A program made the translations under genes and the position numbers. From the IMG/VR virus record IMGVR_UViG_3300035698_005399, positions 19,495 to 83,494 of that record: DNA of 64,000 nucleotides. One strand, 5' to 3'. The notes beneath the pieces were generated by a model. It made no database searches and was not told the DNA's origin. It saw only the letters and a program-made list of their open reading frames with translations. Positions 38,659 through 46,671 of this stretch are shown here, one piece after another (position 1 is the first letter of the stretch; each line of letters starts with the position of its first letter). The stretch comes from a virus.

Positions 38659-41183
38659 TAACATTTGCTTTCTCCACAAGCCTTACATATTTGACAACCT
38701 TCTTCAAACACTACTTGATCACTACCACAGTTATCACAAACTACAGTAGACTTACTTCCATCAGGAATATATTTCTTTAGACATCGTGCAATTGCTTTAC
38801 TGAATGAAGTAATTCCACCTTTTGTTTTGTTTAATTGTTCGACAACAAATTTAATATCTGCACCATGTCTAAGAGCAGTTGATACCAATCTTGCAATAGC
38901 TTCTTGTTCGTCTGACATTGCGCTTGCAAAATCAAATGAATGTACACTACCAGATTGATATGTGTATCTACCTCTAGTTTCCTTTAAAAGTTCACCTTTG
39001 CCTGCTTTAAAATGTTCACCATGCATTACGAATACTTCGTATGGTTTACCATCAAATAAGCCAACCACAACATTATATGTATCTCCTTTAACACTTGTTA
39101 TATGAGATTCTGCAACTAATGCTTTAGGTCGTTTGGGCGCATCATTATAATCAAACGCAATCTGTTTAGATTCATCACTGATTAATACACCATCTCTACA
39201 ACCATCCCTATATATTGTTACACCTTTAAGGTTTTTCTTCCATGCTTCAATATAAATTTTAGCAACTTCATCTTTTGTTACATCTTTGGGAAGATTGATA
39301 GTAGAACTAATACTATGTGATGTATATTTTTGAATTACAGCTTGCATGTCTAACCTAGCCATCCAATTAATATCATTTGCTGTAGAACCAAACCAAGGAG
39401 ATTTTTCAAATAATTTTTGAACATTTTCTTTGCTTAGAGCAGCTACATTAATTCCTGGGTCTTTTTCAATCCAAAATTTAAATTGTGGATGTAATATTGG
39501 AAATTCTTGCCATTGATCACCATTCTTATCAGTAAAATCTACTCTTGTATTTTTATCTATAGGATTGATTTTCTTACGTCTTAAATAATAAGGCAAAAAT
39601 AATGGTTCGATTCCACTACTGGTCTGTGTTAAAATACTCATAGAACCGGCTGGTGCTACAGTAGACCAACTTACATTCCGTCTACCATATTTGATCATCC
39701 TTTCAACTTGTTCTGGAAATTCTTCCACAAGCATTTGATAGAAATCATTACGACCTTTAGTAAATCCGCCTCTATCTGTAAAGAATTCTAAATTAGAATC
39801 ATATCCTTCAAAACTACCTTTAAGAATAGCAAGATCAGTCATACAATCTAATTCAGCTTTCATCTTAAGCTTCATTATACTTTCTACTTTGGCCAATGCT
39901 TCTTTACTATCGTATTGAAGTCCCATTAAAGCAAGCATATCAGCTAGTGCGGTAAGACCACTACCAGTTCTACGCGAAGCTTTAGCAGTAGTATAAATAT
40001 TCTCCCATAGTTCTAATTCTGTAAGTTTAGAATCTTCAGGATCAGTTTTAATCTTTTCAATAATTCTAAGAACATAATCCAATTCCAAGTCTACAATTAA
40101 GTCAGACATGTATTGTAATTCATAGAATAAGCGATAGATCATAGCATCATCATGTCCAACAAGTGAAAGTAAATTCCGTAGAATGAGTCTGCACGCATCA
40201 TAAATCTGCATAAATATTTCCCCGCATGGATTTGTAGTAACTCCACGAAATTGGGGATAAACTCCATCAGGAGAATAATTCCAGTGTTTATCAATAAATA
40301 TTTGGCCCGGTTCAGCATTGTCCCAAGCATTTTCAACGATTTGTTCATATAATTCTTTTGCTTTAATTTTTTTGTAATATCCTAATGCTCCTTCTGTTAA
40401 TGTATTGTATTCAATAGAATCCAATTTAACACCAGAATCAAGATTTGGTGCTATATCACAAGGAAATCTTAAGATATAATCCTTATCTGCTAATACTGCC
40501 TCCATGAAATCATCACGAAGCATTACAGAAATGTTTGCGCCAGTAACTTTAGTTCGATCCTTCTTAATGTTTACAAATTCAAAGACATCTGGATGCCTAC
40601 AATCCATTGTAATCATTAATGCTCCCCTGCGTCCATTCTGAGCTACCTCTCGCGTGGTATTAGAAAATCTATGTGTGAAACTAACAGCTCCAGTAGAAGT
40701 CCTCGCAGCATTGGTCGTAGGAGTTTGTGATGGCCTTAGTGTAGATATATCAATGCCTACTCCACCACGCCTTTTCATAAGTTGAGCTAATTGCTCATCC
40801 TTTTTCATAATACCTCCATAACTATCTTCTGGTTGACCTACCACAAAACAATTACTCAAAGAACCAATCATATCAGTTCCTAATATTGCCATAATGCTTC
40901 CTTGTGGAACAATATGGTCAAAGTTTGTTAGATTGCTAAAGAAATAATCTTGGCCGTAATGATTAATTCTTGGGTATAACATTTTACCAAAACCTGATAA
41001 ATCATTAAAGTTTTTTTTAAACTTTTTTTGGTTAAACGTTTCAGTATGTTTTCTTAAAAACTCATGTGCCATCCTTTCATGGGTAGCATCAGGAGTTAGT
41101 TCGTTTTGATCAGCATACTTCGATATAAATACCGAGGCTGCTAATTCATCTTCTTTAAAATAATGTAATAATTCTTTGTTCAT
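38658..41183 (-). CDS. nrdJ: Class II (B12-dependent) ribonucleotide reductase
   Basis: An 841-residue enzyme that makes deoxyribonucleotides using adenosylcobalamin. It has the NPCGE active-site loop with the thiyl-radical Cys320, flanking Asn318 and Glu322. Cys112 (SLSNCFV) and Cys331 (YDACRL) are the likely redox pair. Further blocks are the RRGGVGIDIS segment near 139, GRRGALMITMDCRHPD near 185 and the phosphate-binding APAGSMSILTQTSSGIEP loop. A TSCPD-like domain is followed by a C-terminal zinc ribbon (CDNCG ... CQICKACGESKC), typical of NrdJ. No NrdB or NrdG gene is adjacent, consistent with class II. It supplies dNTPs for AT-rich genome replication and depends on host cobalamin. Upstream is a 50-base gap that may hold a promoter. 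Confidence 0.9.
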   Translation of the reverse strand: MNKELLHYFKEDELAASVFISKYADQNELTPDATHERMAHEFLRKHTETFNQKKFKKNFNDLSGFGKMLYPRINHYGQDYFFSNLTNFDHIVPQGSIMAILGTDMIGSLSNCFVVGQPEDSYGGIMKKDEQLAQLMKRRGGVGIDISTLRPSQTPTTNAARTSTGAVSFTHRFSNTTREVAQNGRRGALMITMDCRHPDVFEFVNIKKDRTKVTGANISVMLRDDFMEAVLADKDYILRFPCDIAPNLDSGVKLDSIEYNTLTEGALGYYKKIKAKELYEQIVENAWDNAEPGQIFIDKHWNYSPDGVYPQFRGVTTNPCGEIFMQIYDACRLILRNLLSLVGHDDAMIYRLFYELQYMSDLIVDLELDYVLRIIEKIKTDPEDSKLTELELWENIYTTAKASRRTGSGLTALADMLALMGLQYDSKEALAKVESIMKLKMKAELDCMTDLAILKGSFEGYDSNLEFFTDRGGFTKGRNDFYQMLVEEFPEQVERMIKYGRRNVSWSTVAPAGSMSILTQTSSGIEPLFLPYYLRRKKINPIDKNTRVDFTDKNGDQWQEFPILHPQFKFWIEKDPGINVAALSKENVQKLFEKSPWFGSTANDINWMARLDMQAVIQKYTSHSISSTINLPKDVTKDEVAKIYIEAWKKNLKGVTIYRDGCRDGVLISDESKQIAFDYNDAPKRPKALVAESHITSVKGDTYNVVVGLFDGKPYEVFVMHGEHFKAGKGELLKETRGRYTYQSGSVHSFDFASAMSDEQEAIARLVSTALRHGADIKFVVEQLNKTKGGITSFSKAIARCLKKYIPDGSKSTVVCDNCGSDQVVFEEGCQICKACGESKC

Positions 41184-41233
41184 AAACTATCTAAGCTTTG
41201 AGTAATATATAACGCTCAGATTTGTAAAAAGTT

Positions 41234-41542
41234 TCACGTAGGAAGAGTAATTTCAATTTGTTTTTTTAGCACGACTTCTTGATAATAATACGCCATTGCA
41301 TTGAACATAATGCCTCCAACATGATGTATGTTGTTTTCTGGATCTAGTTCTTCTCCATTACTTAGGGCATGTGCGTGTCGTAATAAGCTATCTATAAGCT
41401 TTTCCTTTGGGAATCCATCTTTCCAGTTGTCACGTTCATATTTTTGACAACCAAACATCATTACTTCAACCAAAGGAGTTAATGCTTCATAGTCTAATAA
41501 TGACCATTCTAATTTTCCTTCATTAAATCTTTGTGCACCCAT
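41234..41542 (-). CDS. MazG-like dNTP pyrophosphatase-type protein (DUF5664-like)
   Basis: A 102-residue all-helical protein matching the pattern of the dATP/dGTP diphosphohydrolase N-terminal family: RFNEGKLEWSLLDYEAL, FGCQKYERDNWKDGFP, LIDSLLRHAHALSNGEELDPEN, HHVGGIMFNAMAY. Conserved Lys/Tyr and the H-x-x-x-x-x-x-G-E-x-x-D block are clear. Such proteins hydrolyse or sense nucleoside triphosphates. It starts at 41542, overlapping the previous gene by 34 bases, because this start preserves the conserved N-terminal block. It probably tunes nucleotide pools together with NrdJ, dUTPase and ThyX. Confidence 0.7.
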   Translation of the reverse strand: MGAQRFNEGKLEWSLLDYEALTPLVEVMMFGCQKYERDNWKDGFPKEKLIDSLLRHAHALSNGEELDPENNIHHVGGIMFNAMAYYYQEVVLKKQIEITLPT

Positions 41543-42069
41543 AATAATGATTTATTAAATGTTTCTTCTTTCACGTTAATAAGAGAATCATATTCTTCTG
41601 CTTCAAAGTCATCTTTTAAGCCTAGATCTTTTATAATCTCTTCTCTTTTTTCCTCTGTTTTAGCTAAAATATGATATGCTTGTACAGGTCTACTACGAAC
41701 TTTAAAATTATCTTTTAAAAATTTAATAGTATACATCTCACTATACTTACTTTCTATAAAGGCTTCATATGCTTTTATATCAACTACTTTTATAACAATG
41801 ATAAAATGATCATTGCCAACCTCATAGTGGGTATCATAAATATCACATTCTACAATAGTTGGTAAAAGGAGATCCAAAATATTATTGCTATTCGTTTTCA
41901 CTAAAATAAATAACTTTTCTTTTGGGTCTCCTTGGTAATCAACATCGTTAATATAAGCATTAAACAAACAATCTTTTTGAGCAAGTTTATCCATTGCGTG
42001 AGATATACAACCATTCTCACTAAAATATACAGAAGGAAACAAGTATTTAAATGTTCTTGTTTTTTGCAT
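41509..42069 (-). CDS. Hypothetical phage protein
   Basis: A 186-residue protein of unknown function. It has a mixed alpha/beta pattern with good hydrophobic strands (EKLFILVKTNS, HFIIVIKVVDIKAYEAFI), then a charged helical C-terminal third (KTEEKREEIIKDLG). I see no catalytic motif. It overlaps the Hjc-like nuclease gene by 23 bases and the MazG-like gene by 34. Its place suggests an accessory role in DNA metabolism. Confidence 0.5.
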   Translation of the reverse strand: MQKTRTFKYLFPSVYFSENGCISHAMDKLAQKDCLFNAYINDVDYQGDPKEKLFILVKTNSNNILDLLLPTIVECDIYDTHYEVGNDHFIIVIKVVDIKAYEAFIESKYSEMYTIKFLKDNFKVRSRPVQAYHILAKTEEKREEIIKDLGLKDDFEAEEYDSLINVKEETFNKSLLWVHKDLMKEN

Positions 42070-42424
42070 TTTGTAACAATTCTACAAAGTCTTTTGCTTT
42101 CATAACAATTAACTCTTCTTCTTCTTTTTTCCCTTTCCTGTGTGCGATTATTACAGGATACTCCGATTCGGGACTATTTGGAGGTAGCATTGTACTAATT
42201 CTTGTTTCAATTTCATGTATTAGCTTAGGATAATTAATCCCGCTTGCTACATGTTTACATTGAAACAAGTAAGGTATAAATGCTAGGTCAACGCCGCAGT
42301 CGTCTAATAATCTGCTGGCATGTCTGGTTGTTTTGCAATGTTCGTGTCCTAATTGTCTGAATATTTTTGCCCATTTACGTTCATATCTATGACCTACTTC
42401 TCTATTTCTTTTTCCATTTATCAT
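42047..42424 (-). CDS. Hjc/PD-(D/E)XK-like nuclease, possible Holliday junction resolvase
   Basis: A 125-residue basic protein with a compact PD-(D/E)XK core: an early Glu in a helix (GHRYERKWAKIFRQLG, Glu15), an Asp in LDDCGVDLAF and the Q-x-K version of the second motif in YLFQCKHV. Size, order of residues and the basic N-terminus (MINGKRNREVGHRYER) resemble archaeal-type Hjc resolvases and their phage relatives. It would resolve branched DNA made during replication or recombination. It overlaps the unknown gene upstream by 4 bases. It could instead be a nicking endonuclease of the same fold. Confidence 0.6.
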   Translation of the reverse strand: MINGKRNREVGHRYERKWAKIFRQLGHEHCKTTRHASRLLDDCGVDLAFIPYLFQCKHVASGINYPKLIHEIETRISTMLPPNSPESEYPVIIAHRKGKKEEEELIVMKAKDFVELLQNAKNKNI

Positions 42425-43344
42425 AAATATGGAGTAGTTTTAACTAACTCCTTTATTGTTTTTACTTTATTTACGATTTCGTTCAATCCTAAATTTGCAA
42501 TTACATTTTCATCATTGTGCCAAAAATTATTAAGTTCTGTTAATGGTAAGCATCTAGTACGAATGCCTAAATTTTCAACATTGTTCAACAATTCTCTAAA
42601 TTTATTCTTATAGGTACTACTTTTTGTAGTATTATAAAACTCATCATTATACCAATATTCAAATGCTTCTACATCTATAGGCATATAATTATCAATAACA
42701 ATCCTATTTATAATATACTTTCGAAATTCCGGCTTAACCATTAAATTAGAATGAATAATCTTTTTATCTAAAATAGAACTACTATTCAAAATTTGAATTC
42801 CTGCATTTATCAATAAACTATAATTTATCCCATTAGATGAAAACTCATTACTCAAACTAAATCGCTGTTTTATTGGAACTATACCGTGCATCTCCTTTAT
42901 TTCAAATGTATTTGCATTTACATATTGATGTGTTATATAATTTTCAAGATTTGTTAAATGATCATATAGATCCACATCAATATTATTAGTAAAAGCAAGC
43001 AACTTAATACCCCGCTCAACACTACCACTTTCATAGAATTCATGATGCAAACCATCGTTAAGAATAATAGTTTTAAACATACTTCCTATTTGATTACTAA
43101 TAGTGTTAATATCAATATTTTCTTCAAATATATCATACATATTATTATGCACTGCTTTTTGAATTTTATTATTATAAGATTCTAATAAATGAGAAAATAC
43201 ATTATATGGAAAAGGAATTAATTTATCAAAATTAATACAGTTTAGAATATCTTTTTTGAAAAGATAACCTCGAAAATTTTCAAATTTATTATCGGCTTGT
43301 GTTTTTGTAATATCAATAATGATATCAATTCTAGAATTTTTAAT
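42421..43344 (-). CDS. Unknown protein at the end of the ubiquitin-like cluster, non-ATG start
   Basis: An open frame runs from a stop near 43357 to 42421 and contains no ATG, GTG, TTG or CTG before an internal GTG at 43152. The 64 codons above that GTG read as ordinary protein (SRIDIIIDITKTQ, ENFRGYLFKKDIL), so the protein most likely begins in this stretch. The best site is ATT at 43344, which overlaps the E1 stop codon as ATTAA and gives 307 residues. Alternatives are a +1 frameshift from the E1 gene at its A5 run, a sequencing indel, or a shorter 243-residue product from the GTG. The protein is Asn/Ile-rich alpha/beta with no family I recognise. As the last gene of the cluster it may be its substrate, adaptor or regulator. 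Confidence 0.55.
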   Translation of the reverse strand: MKNSRIDIIIDITKTQADNKFENFRGYLFKKDILNCINFDKLIPFPYNVFSHLLESYNNKIQKAVHNNMYDIFEENIDINTISNQIGSMFKTIILNDGLHHEFYESGSVERGIKLLAFTNNIDVDLYDHLTNLENYITHQYVNANTFEIKEMHGIVPIKQRFSLSNEFSSNGINYSLLINAGIQILNSSSILDKKIIHSNLMVKPEFRKYIINRIVIDNYMPIDVEAFEYWYNDEFYNTTKSSTYKNKFRELLNNVENLGIRTRCLPLTELNNFWHNDENVIANLGLNEIVNKVKTIKELVKTTPYL

Positions 43345-44089
43345 TTTTCGTCTCCGTTAATACACACGGTTCGCAACTATTGTTCCCATCTATAATTATA
43401 TTTTCTTGTGTTGTAAAAGTAAACATTGGTAATTCATAGCAAGTTTTAACTGGAAAACTAAACATTTCAACTTGAAGATTCTGATTTGCGATAATATTCA
43501 AATATAACTGTAACATATAAGCGCCAATAATGGCTCCATTATGAGATGTTGCCTTATAAGAACATGGTGCATCTTGTACCTCAGAATCATCAAAGAATTC
43601 AGCTTCATATTGTTCGATCTTATCTGGTGTAACACAATAAACAATACCTGTTTCTGCACTCATTCTACCATCTATAAACAAACAATTTTCACCACCATTA
43701 CTTTTAGTATGTTTTTTCCATGCATCAAACATTAAACGTCTTGCTTTCATGTTATCAAATGCTGAAAATACTACATCTGTTACAGTTGATTCTTCTACAA
43801 ATTCACCAACAGGAGTAATTTTCATTTCATCACACATTTTATCACAAACATCCATGACAGAATCTGATTTTAATGAACCAATATGATCTGTAAAATAAGC
43901 TTGTCCTCCAATATTATGCGTCTCAATGGTATCCATTTCATATAAATAAATGTTATACCCTACTCTACTTAAAAATATGGCAAGCCAGCTACCAATACCC
44001 CCGGCACCACCCAGAGTGACATGATTGTCACCTGAGTTGTACCAGTTAGCATCGGTAAATCTAGCATGCATTTCGTTTTTTTCACTCAT
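43340..44089 (-). CDS. E1-like/ThiF-family adenylating enzyme
   Basis: A 249-residue protein with the ThiF/MoeB/E1 fold. The nucleotide loop is LGGAGGIGSWLAIFLSR (Gly27-Gly33). Asp53 and the N-x-x-x-Q element follow (MDTIETHNIGGQAYF), then GSLKSD with Lys74 and the SAFDNMKARRLM segment with Asp112 and Arg117. These activate the C-terminus of a ubiquitin-like protein by AMP transfer. Cys176 (APCSYKATSHNG) is a candidate thioester cysteine. A terminal C-x-x-C (CEPCVL) may bind metal. It overlaps the JAMM gene by 4 bases, and a beta-grasp protein and an E2-like protein are in the same operon, so protein modification is more likely than thiamine or molybdopterin synthesis. Confidence 0.8.
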   Translation of the reverse strand: MSEKNEMHARFTDANWYNSGDNHVTLGGAGGIGSWLAIFLSRVGYNIYLYEMDTIETHNIGGQAYFTDHIGSLKSDSVMDVCDKMCDEMKITPVGEFVEESTVTDVVFSAFDNMKARRLMFDAWKKHTKSNGGENCLFIDGRMSAETGIVYCVTPDKIEQYEAEFFDDSEVQDAPCSYKATSHNGAIIGAYMLQLYLNIIANQNLQVEMFSFPVKTCYELPMFTFTTQENIIIDGNNSCEPCVLTETKN

Positions 44090-45276
44090 ATTGTCGATGT
44101 TGATAGTTTATATTTTGCGATTAAATCATCAAAAAATAATACTAAATCTTCTAATTTTTCTTTAGTAGCATTATCATAAATATTAATAGTAAGAAGCTGA
44201 CTTCTACAATTTGTAGCAAGAGCCAAATAATCAGCATCTTGATCAGCATCTACTGGGGAAATATTAAAATAATCTTGCGCTTCGTTTTCGAAACTATCTG
44301 CTAAAGCTTGAAAATAAGTATCAGTATTTTTAAGTGTAATTTTTCCAACTTTTAATACAGCATCATAAAGCAATAAAGCATGATATCCTGTTGCTGATAA
44401 TGTAATAAATTTACCTAAAAACTTTTTAACATCATAAGAAATATTTATTTGCGCCGCCAACGCCGGTGATTTTTCTTTTTGTGTTTTCCCTTCTTCTGAT
44501 GTGATTTTCCCTGCTGGGAAACCTGGTGTGTATCGAAATGTACCTTGTGTTCCTCCTCCAGCACCTCCATAGCTAGGATACTTCGGATAAGTCTTAACTA
44601 CTGGGATTAAATCTTGGAATCTTTCCTCCAATTTATCCCCAATATTAAAATTTGGTACTGGTTTTTCAATATCACAATTAACATAATAAATCAAATCTTT
44701 TTCTGGAACCTCTTTTGTAGTTGACCCAAAGATAGAAGTTGTTACTACACTAGTAGCTTCTTGTTTACCAGTAACACATAGTTTTGCAACAGGAGTATTA
44801 TTATAATTTACAATAAGCGATACATAATATTTGTGATTTGGAGCATTAATTCGAAGCTCATCCATATCAGTTCCGCTAAAGAAAGCTTCCATGTTATGAT
44901 GTGTATGAATATGACCCATAATCCAACGATCATCATCTGCTGTCTCCATTGGATCAGATTGAGGATACTCATCCCACATTTCGCTTAAATCTTTTGGATT
45001 ATATTCGTATTCAGTATAAGCAGCAGTTCCAATATTCATAAGATGAATAGCTTGTGCTTCTAATACCAAAGTTTTTGGGTCTAAGATGTCTCCTTCTTTA
45101 AAAGACCACAATAAAATACCAGACCACTCCAATCCTTTAATTCTACTTTGTGAATGCAACCATTTGACTTGATCCCATAGCTTAGGTGTAATAATTAATT
45201 TACACTTATCTACAATTGTTTGTTCTACAAACTCTTTCTTAACGGGTATTACCGCTACTGGTGTTTTTGTTGTCAT
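44086..45276 (-). CDS. JAMM/JAB-domain metallopeptidase
   Basis: A 396-residue protein. The N-terminal ~200 residues form a JAB/MPN+ domain: Glu50 in LEWSGILLW, then GHIHTHHNMEAFFSGTDMDEL, which gives His124, His126, Ser134 and Asp137 in the H-x-H-x7-S-x-x-D spacing of zinc-dependent deubiquitinases. A Gly/Pro-rich linker (about 235-280) leads to a helical C-terminal domain (about 285-396) with no family I know. It would mature the ubiquitin-like protein or remove it from targets. It overlaps the E2-like gene by 38 bases and the E1 gene by 4. The catalytic set is complete by eye. Confidence 0.8.
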   Translation of the reverse strand: MTTKTPVAVIPVKKEFVEQTIVDKCKLIITPKLWDQVKWLHSQSRIKGLEWSGILLWSFKEGDILDPKTLVLEAQAIHLMNIGTAAYTEYEYNPKDLSEMWDEYPQSDPMETADDDRWIMGHIHTHHNMEAFFSGTDMDELRINAPNHKYYVSLIVNYNNTPVAKLCVTGKQEATSVVTTSIFGSTTKEVPEKDLIYYVNCDIEKPVPNFNIGDKLEERFQDLIPVVKTYPKYPSYGGAGGGTQGTFRYTPGFPAGKITSEEGKTQKEKSPALAAQINISYDVKKFLGKFITLSATGYHALLLYDAVLKVGKITLKNTDTYFQALADSFENEAQDYFNISPVDADQDADYLALATNCRSQLLTINIYDNATKEKLEDLVLFFDDLIAKYKLSTSTI

Positions 45277-46279
45277 GTTTTAAATAAATATAATTTATGT
45301 ATTCTTCAAATAAATCTACAAATGATGGATTTAATTCGTAAATGATTTCTTGTTGTTCTTTAGTATCTTCTTTAAAAATACAAGGTTGAATATTTTTTCC
45401 TTTAAAATTTACCGATGCGGTTTCATTAATAAAATGATTTGCTTGTGCTTCTATATCTGCATGATTATATGAATTATTAGAACTACTGTTAAATTTTCGG
45501 TATGTATTGTTTTGTTTAATTAATAATACGTCATTCGATAGATCTTCATAATTTTCTTTACTAAGCTTCCAAGAAATAATTTTAAATCTATTCTTGGTTG
45601 CTATATAATTAATCTTAAATTTATCAATATGAGTCATTATATATGGAATACTATTGTGATAATAACCAGACAACGTGGTAATATTTTCTTTAAAATGATT
45701 ATAAGAAAAAGGAGCACCATATGATATCTTATTATTTAAACTTAAAATATTTCTAAGTTTGAAATAGGGCATTCCTTCAAGACTTTCCCATGATACATAA
45801 GAATTAACGGTATATAAAAAACTATAAAATGCGTTAATAAAATCATCATTGTTATCAATAGCTTTACCATTTTCCATGGAGTGTTCGTTAAACAATACTG
45901 CAATTGGACCAGAGCCCAAACAAAACTCATTATTAAATTCACGAATTATAGTTCCGGGATGCAAATGAGAATGACTATATCCAGAAGCACATTCTTCTAA
46001 TGTAAAAGTTGTTCTTGTTCCACTAAAATTATTATTTTTGCCAAACCAATATCTATAAGGATTAAGTAATATTACTGTACGTACATATAAGTCTCGTATA
46101 ATATGACTTTCTCCTTGAGAATTTGTAATGTTAATTTCAGGAAAGTGAATAATTAAATAATAGTCTTTATTATTTTTCTTATTATTTATTGGAGAAAGTT
46201 CATATCGTTCCGATGTATAAATTTCATCCAAAATTCGAACAGCATTTTCTAAAGTTTGATTTGTTGCTACATTAATCAT
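45239..46279 (-). CDS. E2-like (UBC/RWD-type) conjugating protein candidate
   Basis: A 346-residue protein. The N-terminal ~150 residues fit a prokaryotic E2 pattern: a helix (TLENAVRILDEIY), strands (DYYLIIHFPEI, RDLYVRTVILLNPY), then GYSHSHLHPGT and NEFCLGSGPI. His107-Pro108 followed 12 residues later by Cys120-Leu121-Gly matches the H-P ... C-L element around the catalytic cysteine of E2 enzymes. The remaining 190 residues are Asn/Lys-rich alpha/beta and unassigned. The gene sits between a coiled-coil gene and the JAMM gene and overlaps both. Identity as an E2 rests on this motif and on the neighbours; a structure prediction would settle it. Confidence 0.55.
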   Translation of the reverse strand: MINVATNQTLENAVRILDEIYTSERYELSPINNKKNNKDYYLIIHFPEINITNSQGESHIIRDLYVRTVILLNPYRYWFGKNNNFSGTRTTFTLEECASGYSHSHLHPGTIIREFNNEFCLGSGPIAVLFNEHSMENGKAIDNNDDFINAFYSFLYTVNSYVSWESLEGMPYFKLRNILSLNNKISYGAPFSYNHFKENITTLSGYYHNSIPYIMTHIDKFKINYIATKNRFKIISWKLSKENYEDLSNDVLLIKQNNTYRKFNSSSNNSYNHADIEAQANHFINETASVNFKGKNIQPCIFKEDTKEQQEIIYELNPSFVDLFEEYINYIYLKHDNKNTSSGNTR

Positions 46280-46671
46280 AATTTAAATTTTTGAAATTCA
46301 GTTAATAAATCGGCTTCTTCTTTGCTTAAATTATGGGTTGGTGGAACTTGTGCTTTCGCCGCAGGTTTCGGAGGTTCTACATATATTAATTTAGGCAATG
46401 GTTGTTGTTCTTGTGTTGATTCATTTGGGGAATAAGCATTTATTAATGTCTTGTATTTATCAATATTTGATTGCAGACTAGCCGCATCTTGAACGCATCT
46501 ATTATAATTATCAACATAATTATTATATTTGTCTTTTAGGTTTGATGAAGTTTTTTGTCTGACACTATTAATAACAGCAATCATATATTTTTTTTGCTTA
46601 TCAACCTGTGTTTCGCCAATAGTCTTTAAATCTTCATCCAACCTTGTGTATAAAGCATTTAAATTTTGCAT
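46276..46671 (-). CDS. Coiled-coil protein of the ubiquitin-like cluster
   Basis: A 131-residue protein. Residues 1-80 are helical with heptad spacing (LNALYTRLDEDLKTIGETQ ... LQSNIDKYKTLINAY). A Pro/Gln-rich linker (STQEQQPLPK, PPKPAAKAQVPP) precedes a short acidic/helical C-terminal segment (LSKEEADLLTEFQKFKL). It starts on the stop codon of the ubiquitin-like gene (TAATG) and overlaps the E2-like gene by 4 bases. The operon resembles PRTRC-type plasmid clusters, which also contain a coiled-coil member, so this could be an adaptor or a modification target. Function unknown. Confidence 0.6.
   Translation of the reverse strand: MQNLNALYTRLDEDLKTIGETQVDKQKKYMIAVINSVRQKTSSNLKDKYNNYVDNYNRCVQDAASLQSNIDKYKTLINAYSPNESTQEQQPLPKLIYVEPPKPAAKAQVPPTHNLSKEEADLLTEFQKFKL

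Noticed and set aside
41184-41233. A promoter upstream of the reductase gene
   Set aside because: The 50-base gap has AT-rich, TATATT-like stretches but no convincing paired elements of a Bacteroidota promoter, so I do not annotate it.
43345-43358. GGAG upstream of the ATT codon as proof of a Shine-Dalgarno-driven ATT start
   Set aside because: Other genes in the window show no consistent Shine-Dalgarno, and GGAG here lies in E1 coding sequence, so it may be chance. The ATT start remains only the best of several options.
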